A DNA stretch of 64,000 nt from JAIBJN01 sp963842305 (GTDB lineage: Bacteria > Actinomycetota > Thermoleophilia > Gaiellales > Gaiellaceae), in NCBI GenBank assembly GCA_963842305.1, contig CAWJFW010000002.1, positions 620,001 through 684,000 on the forward strand. Direction: 5' to 3'. Shown one piece after another: positions 24,562-32,256 of this stretch. A program made the translations under genes and the position numbers. Positions within the stretch are counted from its first letter, which is position 1. Each line of letters starts with the position of its first letter. Under the pieces are notes generated by a model. That model did not search any database and was not told the DNA's origin. It saw only the letters and a program-made list of their open reading frames with translations.

Positions 24562-24849
24562 ATGTACGCTCGCATTGCGACGTTCGAAAGCGATCCGTCC
24601 CGAGTCGACGAGGCAATCGCCATGGTTCGGGCCAACGTCGAATCGGGGACCACGCCGCCGGGGCTTGAGGGCGCGAAGATGCTCATGCTCGTCAATCGGG
24701 AATCCGGCAAGGGCCTCGGTGTGACTCTCTTCGAGAGCGAAGAGGCGATGCGCAGGGGAGACGAGGCCCTGAACGCGATGAATCCCGGCGGAACCGAGCG
24801 GCGAACGTCCGTCGAATTCTTCGAGGTACCGGTACAGACCGTCCACTGA
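24562..24849 (+). CDS. Dimeric alpha-beta barrel (ABM-like) protein
   Basis: The 95-residue protein follows a strong AAAGGAGGAGAC site. MYARIATFESDPSRVDEAIA, then LEGAKMLMLVNRESGKGLGV and TLFESEEAMRRGDEALNAM have the ferredoxin-like beta-alpha-beta pattern of the dimeric alpha-beta barrel superfamily, which includes antibiotic-biosynthesis monooxygenases. The GxExxxxxLVDRxTGKxxxVTLWES-type pattern is typical of small actinobacterial members. The substrate is unknown. Confidence 0.78.
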   Translation: MYARIATFESDPSRVDEAIAMVRANVESGTTPPGLEGAKMLMLVNRESGKGLGVTLFESEEAMRRGDEALNAMNPGGTERRTSVEFFEVPVQTVH

Positions 24850-25019
24850 CGAGTAGAAGATCTCGGTGCCCACAGCGCTCGAAGGGGGAGGGGGATCTAG
24901 GCAGCCGCGTCCGGACGCCGTAGCCTCGCCTCGCCGGCGGCGCGGGTCAGGGTAGTCCTAGGGTCACTTTCGGCCCCGCGCTCCGGCTCTCAGGCCGCGC
25001 GGAGCAGGTCGATACCGGA

Positions 25020-26339
25020 CTAGGGTTGATAGCGGGCTAGGCCGAACTTACGCCTGAACCCGCCCGCGGCAATGATCCTCTGGTTTTCCTGAATCGCCAG
25101 GCCGAAGGCGGCAGTGGGGCCGCTGCCGAAGCGAGTGGTGACCCGACCGTCGTCGCCGAAAGTCGGATCGAGCGTCCCGTCCTCCTCGTAGCGCGCCAGC
25201 GCAAACCGAGAATGGCGGCCAAAGGCGGTGCCTAGAGTCACGATTCCTCCGTCGCCCTGGATCGCAACACCAAAGGCCCGCGCACCGCGCCCTCGGGGGT
25301 TCGGGAAGCCGGTGCTCACCATGCCGTCGCCTGAAAAGATGGGATCGAGCGTTCCGTCGGTTAGGTAGCGCGCGAGAGTGAAGCGATCCCTGAAGCCGGC
25401 GGCCGTCTGATGGTGGGCCCAGCCCGCCGCCAGGATCGTCCCGTCGCTTCCGAGCGCAACGTCAGTGCCTTGCGAGGCGACGCTGTCCGTGAACTCGGTG
25501 GCTACCAATCCGTCCCCTCCGAAGGTTGGATCGAGGGCTCCCTGGGAGTCGTAGCGCGCCAATACGAAGGTCGGCAAGGATCCCGGTCCGTTTGGATGTC
25601 CGGCTCCTATCGCGACGATCTTCCCGTCGTCTTGAATGGCGAGCGCCGATATGACGGCATCTTCCTCACAGGCGCTGAATACTTCGGTCGTAACCCTGCC
25701 ATCGCCACCGAAGGTGGGATCGAGCGATCCGTCGCGCCTGTACCGGGCGAGAGCAAAGAGGCTGTCGTCACCGCCACAGCCGGGAAAGTTGGCCCCCGCG
25801 ACGACGATACTCCCGTTCGCCTGGATCGCAACGGCGTGGGCCTCAGCGGCTGAGCCGTCGAAGCCGGTGATCACCTCGCCGTCTCCGCCGAAACTTCGAT
25901 CGAGCGTTCCGTCGGACTTGAACCGGGCGACCGCGAACTTGAATCGATCTTCCCCAACGACCACGATCTTCCCGTTCGCCTGGATGGCGACATCGAGGGC
26001 ACGGCTGTCTCCGCGGAACCCCACGCTCACTCGGCCGTCGCCTCCGAAGCTGGGATCAAGATTTCCCTTGCGCGTATAGCGGGCAAGGGCAAAGCGAACG
26101 TTCAAACCGGCTACCGCTGTCCCAACGGCCACGATCCGACCATCGGTCTGGATGGCCACGGCAGATGCGCCGCTCGAGCGGCTGGCAAAGCCCGTTGTCA
26201 CCCTGCCGTCGCGACCAAAGCTTGTGTCGAGCTCGCCCGAGGCCAAAGCTATCGCCGGCGCTGAGAGGCTCAGCGCCGAGACGACAAGAACCACCGCTAC
26301 CCGCACTGCGCGCCTCCTAGTCGCGTTCGATACTGGCAC
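25020..26339 (-). CDS. Secreted delta-60 repeat protein
   Basis: The 439-residue protein has a signal peptide (RVAVVLVVSALSLSAPAIALA, about residues 12-33) and then about seven tandem repeats of 50-60 residues. Each has LDPTFGGDGRV, AVAIQ.DG.IV..G and FALARY..DG. This is the delta-60 repeat (uncharacterised beta-strand repeat of secreted proteins). The repeats diverge enough to prevent slippage. It probably folds as a beta propeller or solenoid outside the cell. The RTX-type protein at 26398 lies just upstream on the same strand. Confidence 0.92.
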   Translation of the reverse strand: MPVSNATRRRAVRVAVVLVVSALSLSAPAIALASGELDTSFGRDGRVTTGFASRSSGASAVAIQTDGRIVAVGTAVAGLNVRFALARYTRKGNLDPSFGGDGRVSVGFRGDSRALDVAIQANGKIVVVGEDRFKFAVARFKSDGTLDRSFGGDGEVITGFDGSAAEAHAVAIQANGSIVVAGANFPGCGGDDSLFALARYRRDGSLDPTFGGDGRVTTEVFSACEEDAVISALAIQDDGKIVAIGAGHPNGPGSLPTFVLARYDSQGALDPTFGGDGLVATEFTDSVASQGTDVALGSDGTILAAGWAHHQTAAGFRDRFTLARYLTDGTLDPIFSGDGMVSTGFPNPRGRGARAFGVAIQGDGGIVTLGTAFGRHSRFALARYEEDGTLDPTFGDDGRVTTRFGSGPTAAFGLAIQENQRIIAAGGFRRKFGLARYQP

Positions 26340-26397
26340 AGTGTTCGTTCAAGTGCCCAACGAACCGGCCGCCCCGGGCTTGGGTATGCCGACCTCT

Positions 26398-27306
26398 CTA
26401 CGACTCGCAGTTCAAGACGGTCTCACCCTCGAGGCACACATCCATGCCGCTTCCGCCGTCGAGCAGGTCGACGCCACCGCCTCCTTTGATGAAGTCGTCG
26501 CCGTCTCCCCCCTCGATGTTGTCCGCTCCGTCAAAGCCGAACAGCTGGTTGTTCGCGGCATTGCCGATCAGCGTGTCGCTTAGTCCTGAGCCCCCTGCAT
26601 TCTCGATCCCGCTAAGGGTGTCCGACCCAATGTTGCTGCCTTCTGCCTCTCCGGTCCTCAGGTCGATGAGGATTGGCCCAGCACGTCGCCCGAAAAGCCC
26701 GTCAGATCCTTCGCCGCCGACAAAACGATCCGCACCGCCCGTCGGTCGGCGAGCCTGCCGCGTGACCAGCGAGAAGACGTCGTCCCCTTCACCGCCGTGG
26801 AACACGTCATCCCCCGGTCCATCAGAGACGAAGTCACTACCCCAACCCGCAAAGACGGCGTCGGCGCCCGCGCCGTTGACCACCTCGTCCCGATGATTGC
26901 CGCCACGGACGAGATCGTTCCCCGCTCCGTCCCAGATGGTGTCACCCTCATTGCCGCCTAGGAGCTCATCGTTGCCAGCACCCCCGTGCAGCTGATTGGT
27001 TCCGCCCACACCGAGGATTGTGTCGGCCCCTCCCGCGCCGGCTACGAGATCCGATTGGGCTCCGCCATGGACAAGGTCATTTCCCTTGCCGCTGCAGATC
27101 GTATCTTTACCGCCCAGCCCGATGATCACGTCGGCTCCGCCACGCGCCGAGATGACGTCAGGACCACGTGTGCCGCGAATCTCGTCGCTTCCACCCGTAC
27201 CGACGATGGTCGGAGTTGAACCGAAACACGTAGCCGCCCCCGCGTCCGCCACCCCAAGTCCGAGGAAGATCAAAGCACCGAAGAGAACCGAGGCTACTAC
27301 CGCCAT
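26398..27306 (-). CDS. Secreted RTX/hemolysin-type calcium-binding repeat protein
   Basis: The 302-residue protein starts with a signal peptide (MAVVASVLFGALIFLGLGVA) and has RTX nonapeptide repeats throughout. These include GGADVIIGLGGKDTICSGKG, GGAGNDELLGGNEGDTIWDG and GADNIEGGDGDDFIKGGGG. It ends GMDVCLEGETVLNCES. The GGxGxDx repeats bind calcium and form a parallel beta-roll. The protein has no extra toxin or enzyme domain. N-terminal secretion is by a Sec signal rather than a C-terminal type I signal. Confidence 0.92.
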   Translation of the reverse strand: MAVVASVLFGALIFLGLGVADAGAATCFGSTPTIVGTGGSDEIRGTRGPDVISARGGADVIIGLGGKDTICSGKGNDLVHGGAQSDLVAGAGGADTILGVGGTNQLHGGAGNDELLGGNEGDTIWDGAGNDLVRGGNHRDEVVNGAGADAVFAGWGSDFVSDGPGDDVFHGGEGDDVFSLVTRQARRPTGGADRFVGGEGSDGLFGRRAGPILIDLRTGEAEGSNIGSDTLSGIENAGGSGLSDTLIGNAANNQLFGFDGADNIEGGDGDDFIKGGGGVDLLDGGSGMDVCLEGETVLNCES

Positions 27307-27356
27307 GGGCGCCTCCTTGTTACGACGGAGGACACCTGCCCGGTCCCCGGTTCAGA

Positions 27357-27713
27357 TCAAATGCCCCACCGAACTAGCGCCTCGCCCGCCCTCTCGAGCC
27401 CGCGTCGACGGACAATCTCAGCTAGCGCGGCTGCGGATACCTTCGGCCGCCGACCCGCCAGGCCGGCGAGGCACGCGAGCACGGCGTGGGCCTCCTCAAA
27501 TCCAACGTCCTCGACCTCGGCGCAGAAGCGAGCGTGCCAGCGAAGGGCCGCCCGCCGGAACCTCCCAGGATCGTCGACCAGTAGGAGGACGAGCTCGAGG
27601 GCGTCCGGGAGGCTGACGAAGTCGAGGTCGGCGGCCGCAGCCAGCGCGATAGTCGGGTTGCCGGTGTCGAGGGCTCGGCGGAGCCGGCCGTAGGCGGAGC
27701 CCTGCGAGGTCAC
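27357..27713 (-). CDS. Conserved helical protein of unknown function
   Basis: The 118-residue protein starts MTSQGSAYGRLRRALDTGNP. It is fully alpha-helical: TIALAAAADLDFVSLPDALE, LLLVDDPGRFRRAALRWHAR, and FEEAHAVLACLAGLAGR. The SAYGRLRRAL...LDDAL.L.LLL.D..P.R..RAALRW.ARF pattern is shared by many uncharacterised actinobacterial proteins. No catalytic residues are obvious. It sits at the right end of the tRNA-Leu-fragment interval. Confidence 0.72.
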   Translation of the reverse strand: MTSQGSAYGRLRRALDTGNPTIALAAAADLDFVSLPDALELVLLLVDDPGRFRRAALRWHARFCAEVEDVGFEEAHAVLACLAGLAGRRPKVSAAALAEIVRRRGLERAGEALVRWGI

Positions 27714-27756
27714 GAACGGATGTTCCCACGCCCGACTACATGGAGCTAGGGGTTAA

Positions 27757-27807
27757 GCGCCCTCTCCCCGAGAACCCTGTGGAGGTCCAAGTCCTCTCAG
27801 CCGCACT
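27757..27807 (+). repeat. tRNA-Leu 3' fragment, copy B
   Basis: A 51-base match to copy A (23378-23428) with 6 substitutions and no gaps, same strand. The T-arm is GGAGGTCCAAGTCCTC and the acceptor-like end is GCCGCA. No D-arm or anticodon arm is seen upstream. Confidence 0.6.
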
Positions 27808-28467
27808 TCACGTGCCGGGTCGTGCAGTGAGCCCGGAATCGACGACGCCGCGCATCAGCTCCCATTCCGGCTCGTAGATGTGCGCGGACTTGGCGTGAAG
27901 GACGAGCCTCCCGACGTGGGCGCCGATGCCTTCTGCCACGCGTTGCTGGAGCCGCGCCAGCTCGACGAGGTTGCCGTACGCCTTCTTTCCGAAGTCGAGG
28001 CTGTGCGCGTATGCGACCAGCTCGACGGGGCCACCTGGGTCGGGGCGCCAGAAGTCCAGAAGGCTGATGCACGGGACGTACTCCGTGTCGCTCAGCGGCT
28101 GGAAGGTCGTGATCGTCGCAGAGCGGCACTCGGGGTCGGCGGCGAGCCGGCCGATCACCCAGGCGATCTGGTCGCGGCCGCCGTAGTCGTAGAGCCGCGT
28201 TGCGTAACTGGCCGCGTCGCCCAGCTCGCGGACGGGATCCGGTTCCGTGAAGTTCCGGCGCATCCAATCTGACCATTCCGGGTCGCCGAGCGCGGCGATC
28301 AGGGCGTCGTCGGGGTCGGGCGAGGCGACCACCAGCGTCACGCCTGCGAGCTCCTTCGTGGACGTGCCGTCGTAGCGTGCGTCGGCGCCGGACGTAAGGA
28401 TCCCTTCGGCGACGGCGAGCCAGGCCGCGCCGATCGTCTCTGCCTCGAGCACGCGGATGGGGTGCAC
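27808..28467 (-). CDS. Thymidylate synthase-superfamily protein
   Basis: GTG 28467 gives 219 residues (VHPIRVLEAETIGAAWLAVA). The C-terminal half has the thymidylate synthase pattern: GGRDQIAWVIGRLAADPECR, TTFQPLSDTEYVPCISLLDF with a candidate catalytic Cys, VELVAYAHSLDFGKKAYGNL, and HAKSAHIYEPEWE, which corresponds to the substrate-binding HIY. The N-terminal part is short. It may be a dTMP synthase or dCMP-hydroxymethylase-type enzyme. It lies directly after the SDR pseudogene, with no folate gene next to it. Confidence 0.72.
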   Translation of the reverse strand: MHPIRVLEAETIGAAWLAVAEGILTSGADARYDGTSTKELAGVTLVVASPDPDDALIAALGDPEWSDWMRRNFTEPDPVRELGDAASYATRLYDYGGRDQIAWVIGRLAADPECRSATITTFQPLSDTEYVPCISLLDFWRPDPGGPVELVAYAHSLDFGKKAYGNLVELARLQQRVAEGIGAHVGRLVLHAKSAHIYEPEWELMRGVVDSGLTARPGT

Positions 28468-28504
28468 GGGACGAACTCTAGTGAGGGCCTCAGCGCAGCG
28501 GGTG

Positions 28505-29266
28505 CTACTGCGCCGTGAAGCCGCCGTCCAGGACGAGCGTCGTGCCCGTGCAGAAGCGAGCGTCGTCTGAGCACAGGTACATCGCCGCTGCGACCAGTTC
28601 TTCCGGGCGCCCCATCCGGCCGACGGGAAACGCCTGATGAGCGCCTCCGGCGGCACCTTCTGCTCGTCCAGGTAGCGCCAGATCATGCTTCCGGGGATGT
28701 CGATGGCAGCGAAGGCGAGCGCATTCACGCTGATGTTGTCCTTGCCCGCCTCGATCGCAGCCGCCTTGGTGAGACCGTTGACACCGCCCTTCGTCGCCGC
28801 GTAGAGGCCGTTTGCGGGAGCGGCCGTGATGCTGCTCGTAACCGAGGACATGTTGAGGATTGCGCGCCGCCGCCCTTCCGCATCGCCCGAATCTCGTGCT
28901 TCAGGCAGAAGAAGAGGCCCTTGAGGTCCGTGGCGATCAGCTCATCGAAGGCGCTCTCGGTGCCGTCGGCGATCTCGCCCAGCTCCTCCGTGCCGGCGTT
29001 GTTGATCGCGCAGTCCAGGCGGCCATGGGCCTCGATGGCGCCGGCGACGAGCGCCTCGACGTCATCCTCCCGCGCCACGTCGTCGTCGAGAAGTCGATCT
29101 GTCCACCGGCCCTGCGGATCGTGTCTGCTGTTGCCGAGCCTGCTTCGGCGTCGACGTCGCAGGCGACCACCGTCGCCCCGGCCTCGGCGAACGCCGCGGC
29201 GAGGACGGCGCCGCAGCCGCGGGCCGTCCCGGTGATCAGGACGACCTTGCCGGCGAAGCGCGACAT
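28505..29266 (-). pseudogene. SDR-family oxidoreductase with three single-base frameshifts
   Basis: Four segments in successive frames make one classical SDR. The first is MSRFAGKVVLITGTARGCGA (GxxxGxG). The second is AREDDVEALVAGAIEAHGRL with NNAG. The third contains the catalytic Tyr and Lys (LYAATKGGVNGLTKAAAIEA). The fourth is RMGRPEELVAAAMYLCSDDA to DGGFTAQ and stop. Breaks lie near 29090, 28865 and 28622, each explained by loss of one base in a G/C run. If the sequence is right it is a recent pseudogene; three missed homopolymer bases in an assembly would look the same. Confidence 0.82.
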
Positions 29267-29276
29267 TCGACCAGGC

Positions 29277-30182
29277 TCAGCGCATCTGCGCGTACACGCC
29301 GGTCGGCTTCGCGTACGGCAGGAGCTCGGGGTCGTAGTACACGAGCTCCATCTCCTCGAGCGCGTCTTTCTTCACGCGCGCGCGGACAGTGCCGGTGCTC
29401 GCGCCCGTGATGTGGAAATCGTCGTTCCCGAGTTCGCCGAAGCGCACCTCCCAGACAGCGACGGTGTCGCCCCGGGAGTCCTTGCCTCTCGCGAAGCCGC
29501 CGTCGCGGTCGGCCAGCACGTAGCGGAACGACAGGAAGACGCCCGTCCGCGCGGAGACGCCCAGCGGCCGGTTGGTCTCGAGCGCGGCGACCACCTCCAG
29601 CTCCGGGAGCCCCTGCCGCAGGGGGAGGAGGCTTCGGGAGTGATCCGGCGCGTTTTGCACGTAGAGGCCGCTCGACACTCGTGCGAGGCTCGCGCTGAGG
29701 AGGTTCGCGACGAGCGGTGAGAGGTCGGAGAGCTCGACGAGCCTCGCCAGAGCGGGAGAGCTCGACTCGCGAAGCTGGACGTCGATCAGATCGAGCTTCC
29801 GATAGGCGAGCTCGACTGCCCGGCCGACCATGCCTCCCGTCAGCCCCGTCATGGCCCGGAGCCGTGAGCTCTGACCGACGTGCATGTGATCGAGCTGCCG
29901 CGTGCGCGGGATGGGGAGGAGCTCGATGTCGGGCGTATCGCCGTTGTCGACGTCTTGCTCGGCTTCCGCGACGAGCTCGGAGAGACGGAGCCCTAGTGCC
30001 TCAGCGAGATTGGCGGCGACCGCGAGCGTCGGCTGTCTCGAGCGCCGTTCGAGCAGCCCGATGTACGTCCGATGCACGCCTGCGCGATCGGCGAGCTCGT
30101 CCATGGATATGCCCTCCTGGCGGCGCACATCGGCGACCAGCTTGGCGACGGTATCGCTGAGTTCGATCCCCCGCTTCGACAT
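29277..30182 (-). CDS. XRE-type HTH protein fused to a restriction-endonuclease-like (ScaI-type?) domain
   Basis: ATG 30182 gives 301 residues. Residues ~8-65 are an XRE/controller-type HTH (VADVRRQEGISMDELADRAG, HRTYIGLLERRSRQPTLAVA). The rest (from about 95) resembles ScaI-family restriction endonucleases as I recall them: GGMVGRAVELAYRKLDLIDV, LANLLSA-like segments, VVAALETNRPLGVSARTG, FRYVLADRDGGFARGKDSRG and DTVAVWEVRFGELG. I infer a controller-nuclease fusion, moderately sure of the HTH and less sure of the nuclease. No methyltransferase gene is adjacent. A GACT/AGTC operator-like palindrome lies 45 bases upstream. Confidence 0.68.
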   Translation of the reverse strand: MSKRGIELSDTVAKLVADVRRQEGISMDELADRAGVHRTYIGLLERRSRQPTLAVAANLAEALGLRLSELVAEAEQDVDNGDTPDIELLPIPRTRQLDHMHVGQSSRLRAMTGLTGGMVGRAVELAYRKLDLIDVQLRESSSPALARLVELSDLSPLVANLLSASLARVSSGLYVQNAPDHSRSLLPLRQGLPELEVVAALETNRPLGVSARTGVFLSFRYVLADRDGGFARGKDSRGDTVAVWEVRFGELGNDDFHITGASTGTVRARVKKDALEEMELVYYDPELLPYAKPTGVYAQMR

Positions 30183-30226
30183 ACAGCCTCTCCAAGGTTG
30201 CCAACGCGAGCCTCGGAATACTACGA

Positions 30227-30236
30227 GACTATAGTC
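30227..30236 (-). promoter_or_regulatory. GACTATAGTC palindrome, controller-type operator
   Basis: A perfect 10-base palindrome lies 45 bases upstream of the XRE-fusion start. Restriction-modification controller proteins bind C-boxes built on GACT...AGTC. The palindrome also contains TATAGT, a possible -10 hexamer. Confidence 0.5.
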
Positions 30237-30244
30237 GCCCGGGT

Positions 30245-30601
30245 CTAGTAGTTGCGCGCGGGTGTCGGCCTTGGCGGCGTGCGATACGGGCTCGGCCATC
30301 CCTGACCTGGGTCGAAACCCCAGACCCGGACGAGGTCGCGGGCGATGCTGCGCGACTGCGCGTAGCTGTACGTCCACACGGTCTCGCGGACGGCTCCGGC
30401 GACCCGGACGATCTCGAGGCCGCTGACGATCCCCTCGCGTCCGGGGTCTCGGCGCTCCAGGAAGGCGAAGGCGAAGTCGACCGCCCCGCCGAAGTCGGGG
30501 GTCTCGAAGCGGAGGCCCAGGTCGAGGGCAGGCTCCCCCGAGAGCACCTCGTGGACCTCGTAGCGATCGTACACAGCCGCATGGCTTGCGGTCTCGGCCA
30601 T
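30245..30601 (-). CDS. Hypothetical protein, 118 aa
   Basis: ATG 30601 has AAAGGAG upstream. The product begins MAETASHAAVYDRYEVHEVL, with LRFETPDFGGAVDFAFAFLE (strand and helix), SGLEIVRVAGAVRETVWTYS and a Pro-rich end. No family is recognised. It lies 62 bases upstream of the XRE-nuclease fusion start on the same strand, so it could share an operon. It is not a DNA methyltransferase: no DPPY or FxGxG motif is present. Confidence 0.65.
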   Translation of the reverse strand: MAETASHAAVYDRYEVHEVLSGEPALDLGLRFETPDFGGAVDFAFAFLERRDPGREGIVSGLEIVRVAGAVRETVWTYSYAQSRSIARDLVRVWGFDPGQGWPSPYRTPPRPTPARNY

Positions 30602-30749
30602 GCTGCGACTCCTTTCCGGTTCGAACGGTAGGGGTCGGTCCGCATCCGTACAATCCCTCGAACGGGGAAGGGCACGCCCGCCTCGTCTTTGCCTCATCGG
30701 GGACGGCGAGTACCTCGGATGCGGGTTGAGACCGCTCTCCGCCCAGCCG

Positions 30750-31712
30750 ATGAGACATTCGATGAGAGGCCTTTACGACCTGTGCCGTTCCCCGCGGGGG
30801 AAGCTGGCGCTGAACATCGGGGTGGGCCTTCTGGGCATCAGCATCTCCGTGCTCGCGGCCCGGCACTTCGCTGGAGTCGGGTGGCCGTTCAGCGGCGCGA
30901 ACGCTGGCCTCGTCGCGGCCGCGGGCGTCCTCTTCGTCCTCGCGTACGCGTTCAAGGTCTTCGGCTGGCACCGCCTCTTCGCTCCGCACGAGCGCCCGAA
31001 ACCGCTGACTCTCGGCGCTGCTTGCGGGGCGGCGAGCGTCACCGGTGCCGCACTGCCCGGACGCTTCGACGATGTCGTGCGCGTTGCGGTCGTCCGCAGG
31101 GCGACGAACGGCCGTGCGGGGGTCGGGCCGGTGTGTCTCTCCCTCTTCATGCTCGGCCTGATCGACACGGCGGCGCTGATGCCGCTCGCCGGGACCGCCG
31201 CCGCGACCACGGACGCTTCCGGTGCCGTCCGTGTCGCTCTCGGAATCGTGGCCCTGGCCGGCTTCGGCGCTGCGGTCGTCATCGCCGTGCTCCCGCGCCT
31301 GATCGCGAGCGGCCGGTTGATTCGCTTCCGCATCGCGCGCTGGCTCGAAGGGAGGCTCATCCCGCCCCGGAACGCATGGCAGGCGTGGGTCCTCGTCCTG
31401 GCCTCGTGGCTCACTCGCGCGTTCGGCCTCTTCCTTCTCCTGCACGCCCTCGGCTTCGGGCTCTCCCTCCCGGTGGCGATCGCGTTCCTCTGCGCCGCCG
31501 CCGCATCGGGCGCTCTTCCGATCGCCCCCGCCGGCGCGGCCACGCAGGCCGGCGCCGGGGCGGCCATCCTCATCGCCAGCGGCGTCGGAACGGCGAACGC
31601 GATCTCCTTCGCCGTCGGAGCCCAGGCGCTTCTGATCCTCGCGGGCGCGTCCGTGCTCGTCTTCGCCGCGCTCTGGCACGGCGGCCGGCGGCTGGCGCTC
31701 GCCGTTCTCTAG
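30750..31712 (+). CDS. YbhN/lysylphosphatidylglycerol-synthase-like membrane protein
   Basis: The 320-residue protein (ATG 30750 or 30762) has about eight transmembrane helices. It includes ALNIGVGLLGISISVLAARH, VLAYAFKVFGWHRLFAPHER, AASVTGAALPGRFDDVVRVAV and near the end LPIAPAGAATQAGAGAAILI. The N-terminal helix, GxxLPGRxxDVxRxxVxRR and PxxxGxxxG patterns match the UPF0104/LPG_synthase_TM superfamily. It is probably a lipid-related membrane protein. It converges with the peroxiredoxin gene and overlaps it by 4 bases. Confidence 0.8.
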   Translation: MRHSMRGLYDLCRSPRGKLALNIGVGLLGISISVLAARHFAGVGWPFSGANAGLVAAAGVLFVLAYAFKVFGWHRLFAPHERPKPLTLGAACGAASVTGAALPGRFDDVVRVAVVRRATNGRAGVGPVCLSLFMLGLIDTAALMPLAGTAAATTDASGAVRVALGIVALAGFGAAVVIAVLPRLIASGRLIRFRIARWLEGRLIPPRNAWQAWVLVLASWLTRAFGLFLLLHALGFGLSLPVAIAFLCAAAASGALPIAPAGAATQAGAGAAILIASGVGTANAISFAVGAQALLILAGASVLVFAALWHGGRRLALAVL

Positions 31713-32164
31713 GGCAGCGCGGCGAGCACTTTGTCGGCGTGGCCGTCGGGGCTGACCCCGCGCATCGTCTTGGCCACGTTGCCGTCGGCGTCGATCACGA
31801 ACGTCGACCGCTTGATGCCCATCGACTTCTTGCCGTAGAGGTTCTTCTCGACCCAGACCCCGTAGAGGTCGGCCACCTCGTGCTCCGGGTCCGCCAGCAG
31901 CGTGAACGGAAGATCGTACTTCTCCTTGAACTTCACGTGGGAAGCCTCGGTGTCCGGGCTGACGCCGAGAACCGTGGCGCCGCGGTCCTGCAGTTCCCCG
32001 TAGACGTCCCGGAGCCCGCAGGCCTGCTTGGTGCACCCGGGGGTGTCGTCCCGGGGGTAGAAGTAGACGACCACGGGCCCTCCGCGGAGGCTCGAGAGGG
32101 AAACCTCCTCGCCCGTGTCAGAGCGGAGCGTGAAGTCCGGTGCCGGCTTACCTTCCTCGACCAA
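31709..32164 (-). CDS. bcp: Thioredoxin-dependent peroxiredoxin, BCP/PrxQ type
   Basis: TTG 32164 is chosen because AAGGAGGGA lies about 6 bases upstream; this gives 151 residues, normal for the family. The peroxidatic Cys motif is YPRDDTPGCTKQACGLRD, with resolving Cys 5 residues later. VLGVSPDTEASHVKFKEKYD, LPFTLLADPEHEVADLYGV and STFVIDADGNV complete the family. It reduces peroxides with electrons from thioredoxin. All key Cys residues are encoded as Cys here. Confidence 0.92.
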   Translation of the reverse strand: MVEEGKPAPDFTLRSDTGEEVSLSSLRGGPVVVYFYPRDDTPGCTKQACGLRDVYGELQDRGATVLGVSPDTEASHVKFKEKYDLPFTLLADPEHEVADLYGVWVEKNLYGKKSMGIKRSTFVIDADGNVAKTMRGVSPDGHADKVLAALP

Positions 32165-32256
32165 GGCGAGTCCCTCCTTCTCGGTTGCACGGACAGCGTA
32201 CTCATCCGGCCCATGTCCCCACGGAGCCACGGACCGCGGCTAGTAGGCTGCGAACG

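Noticed and set aside
25020..26339. CRISPR array or DNA tandem repeat
   Set aside because: Periodicity is at protein level (delta-60 repeats) with diverged DNA; no identical repeats with unique spacers.
30183..32036. Upstream extension of the XRE-nuclease frame to 919 codons
   Set aside because: The extension is antisense and out of phase with real genes; the HTH begins cleanly at ATG 30182.
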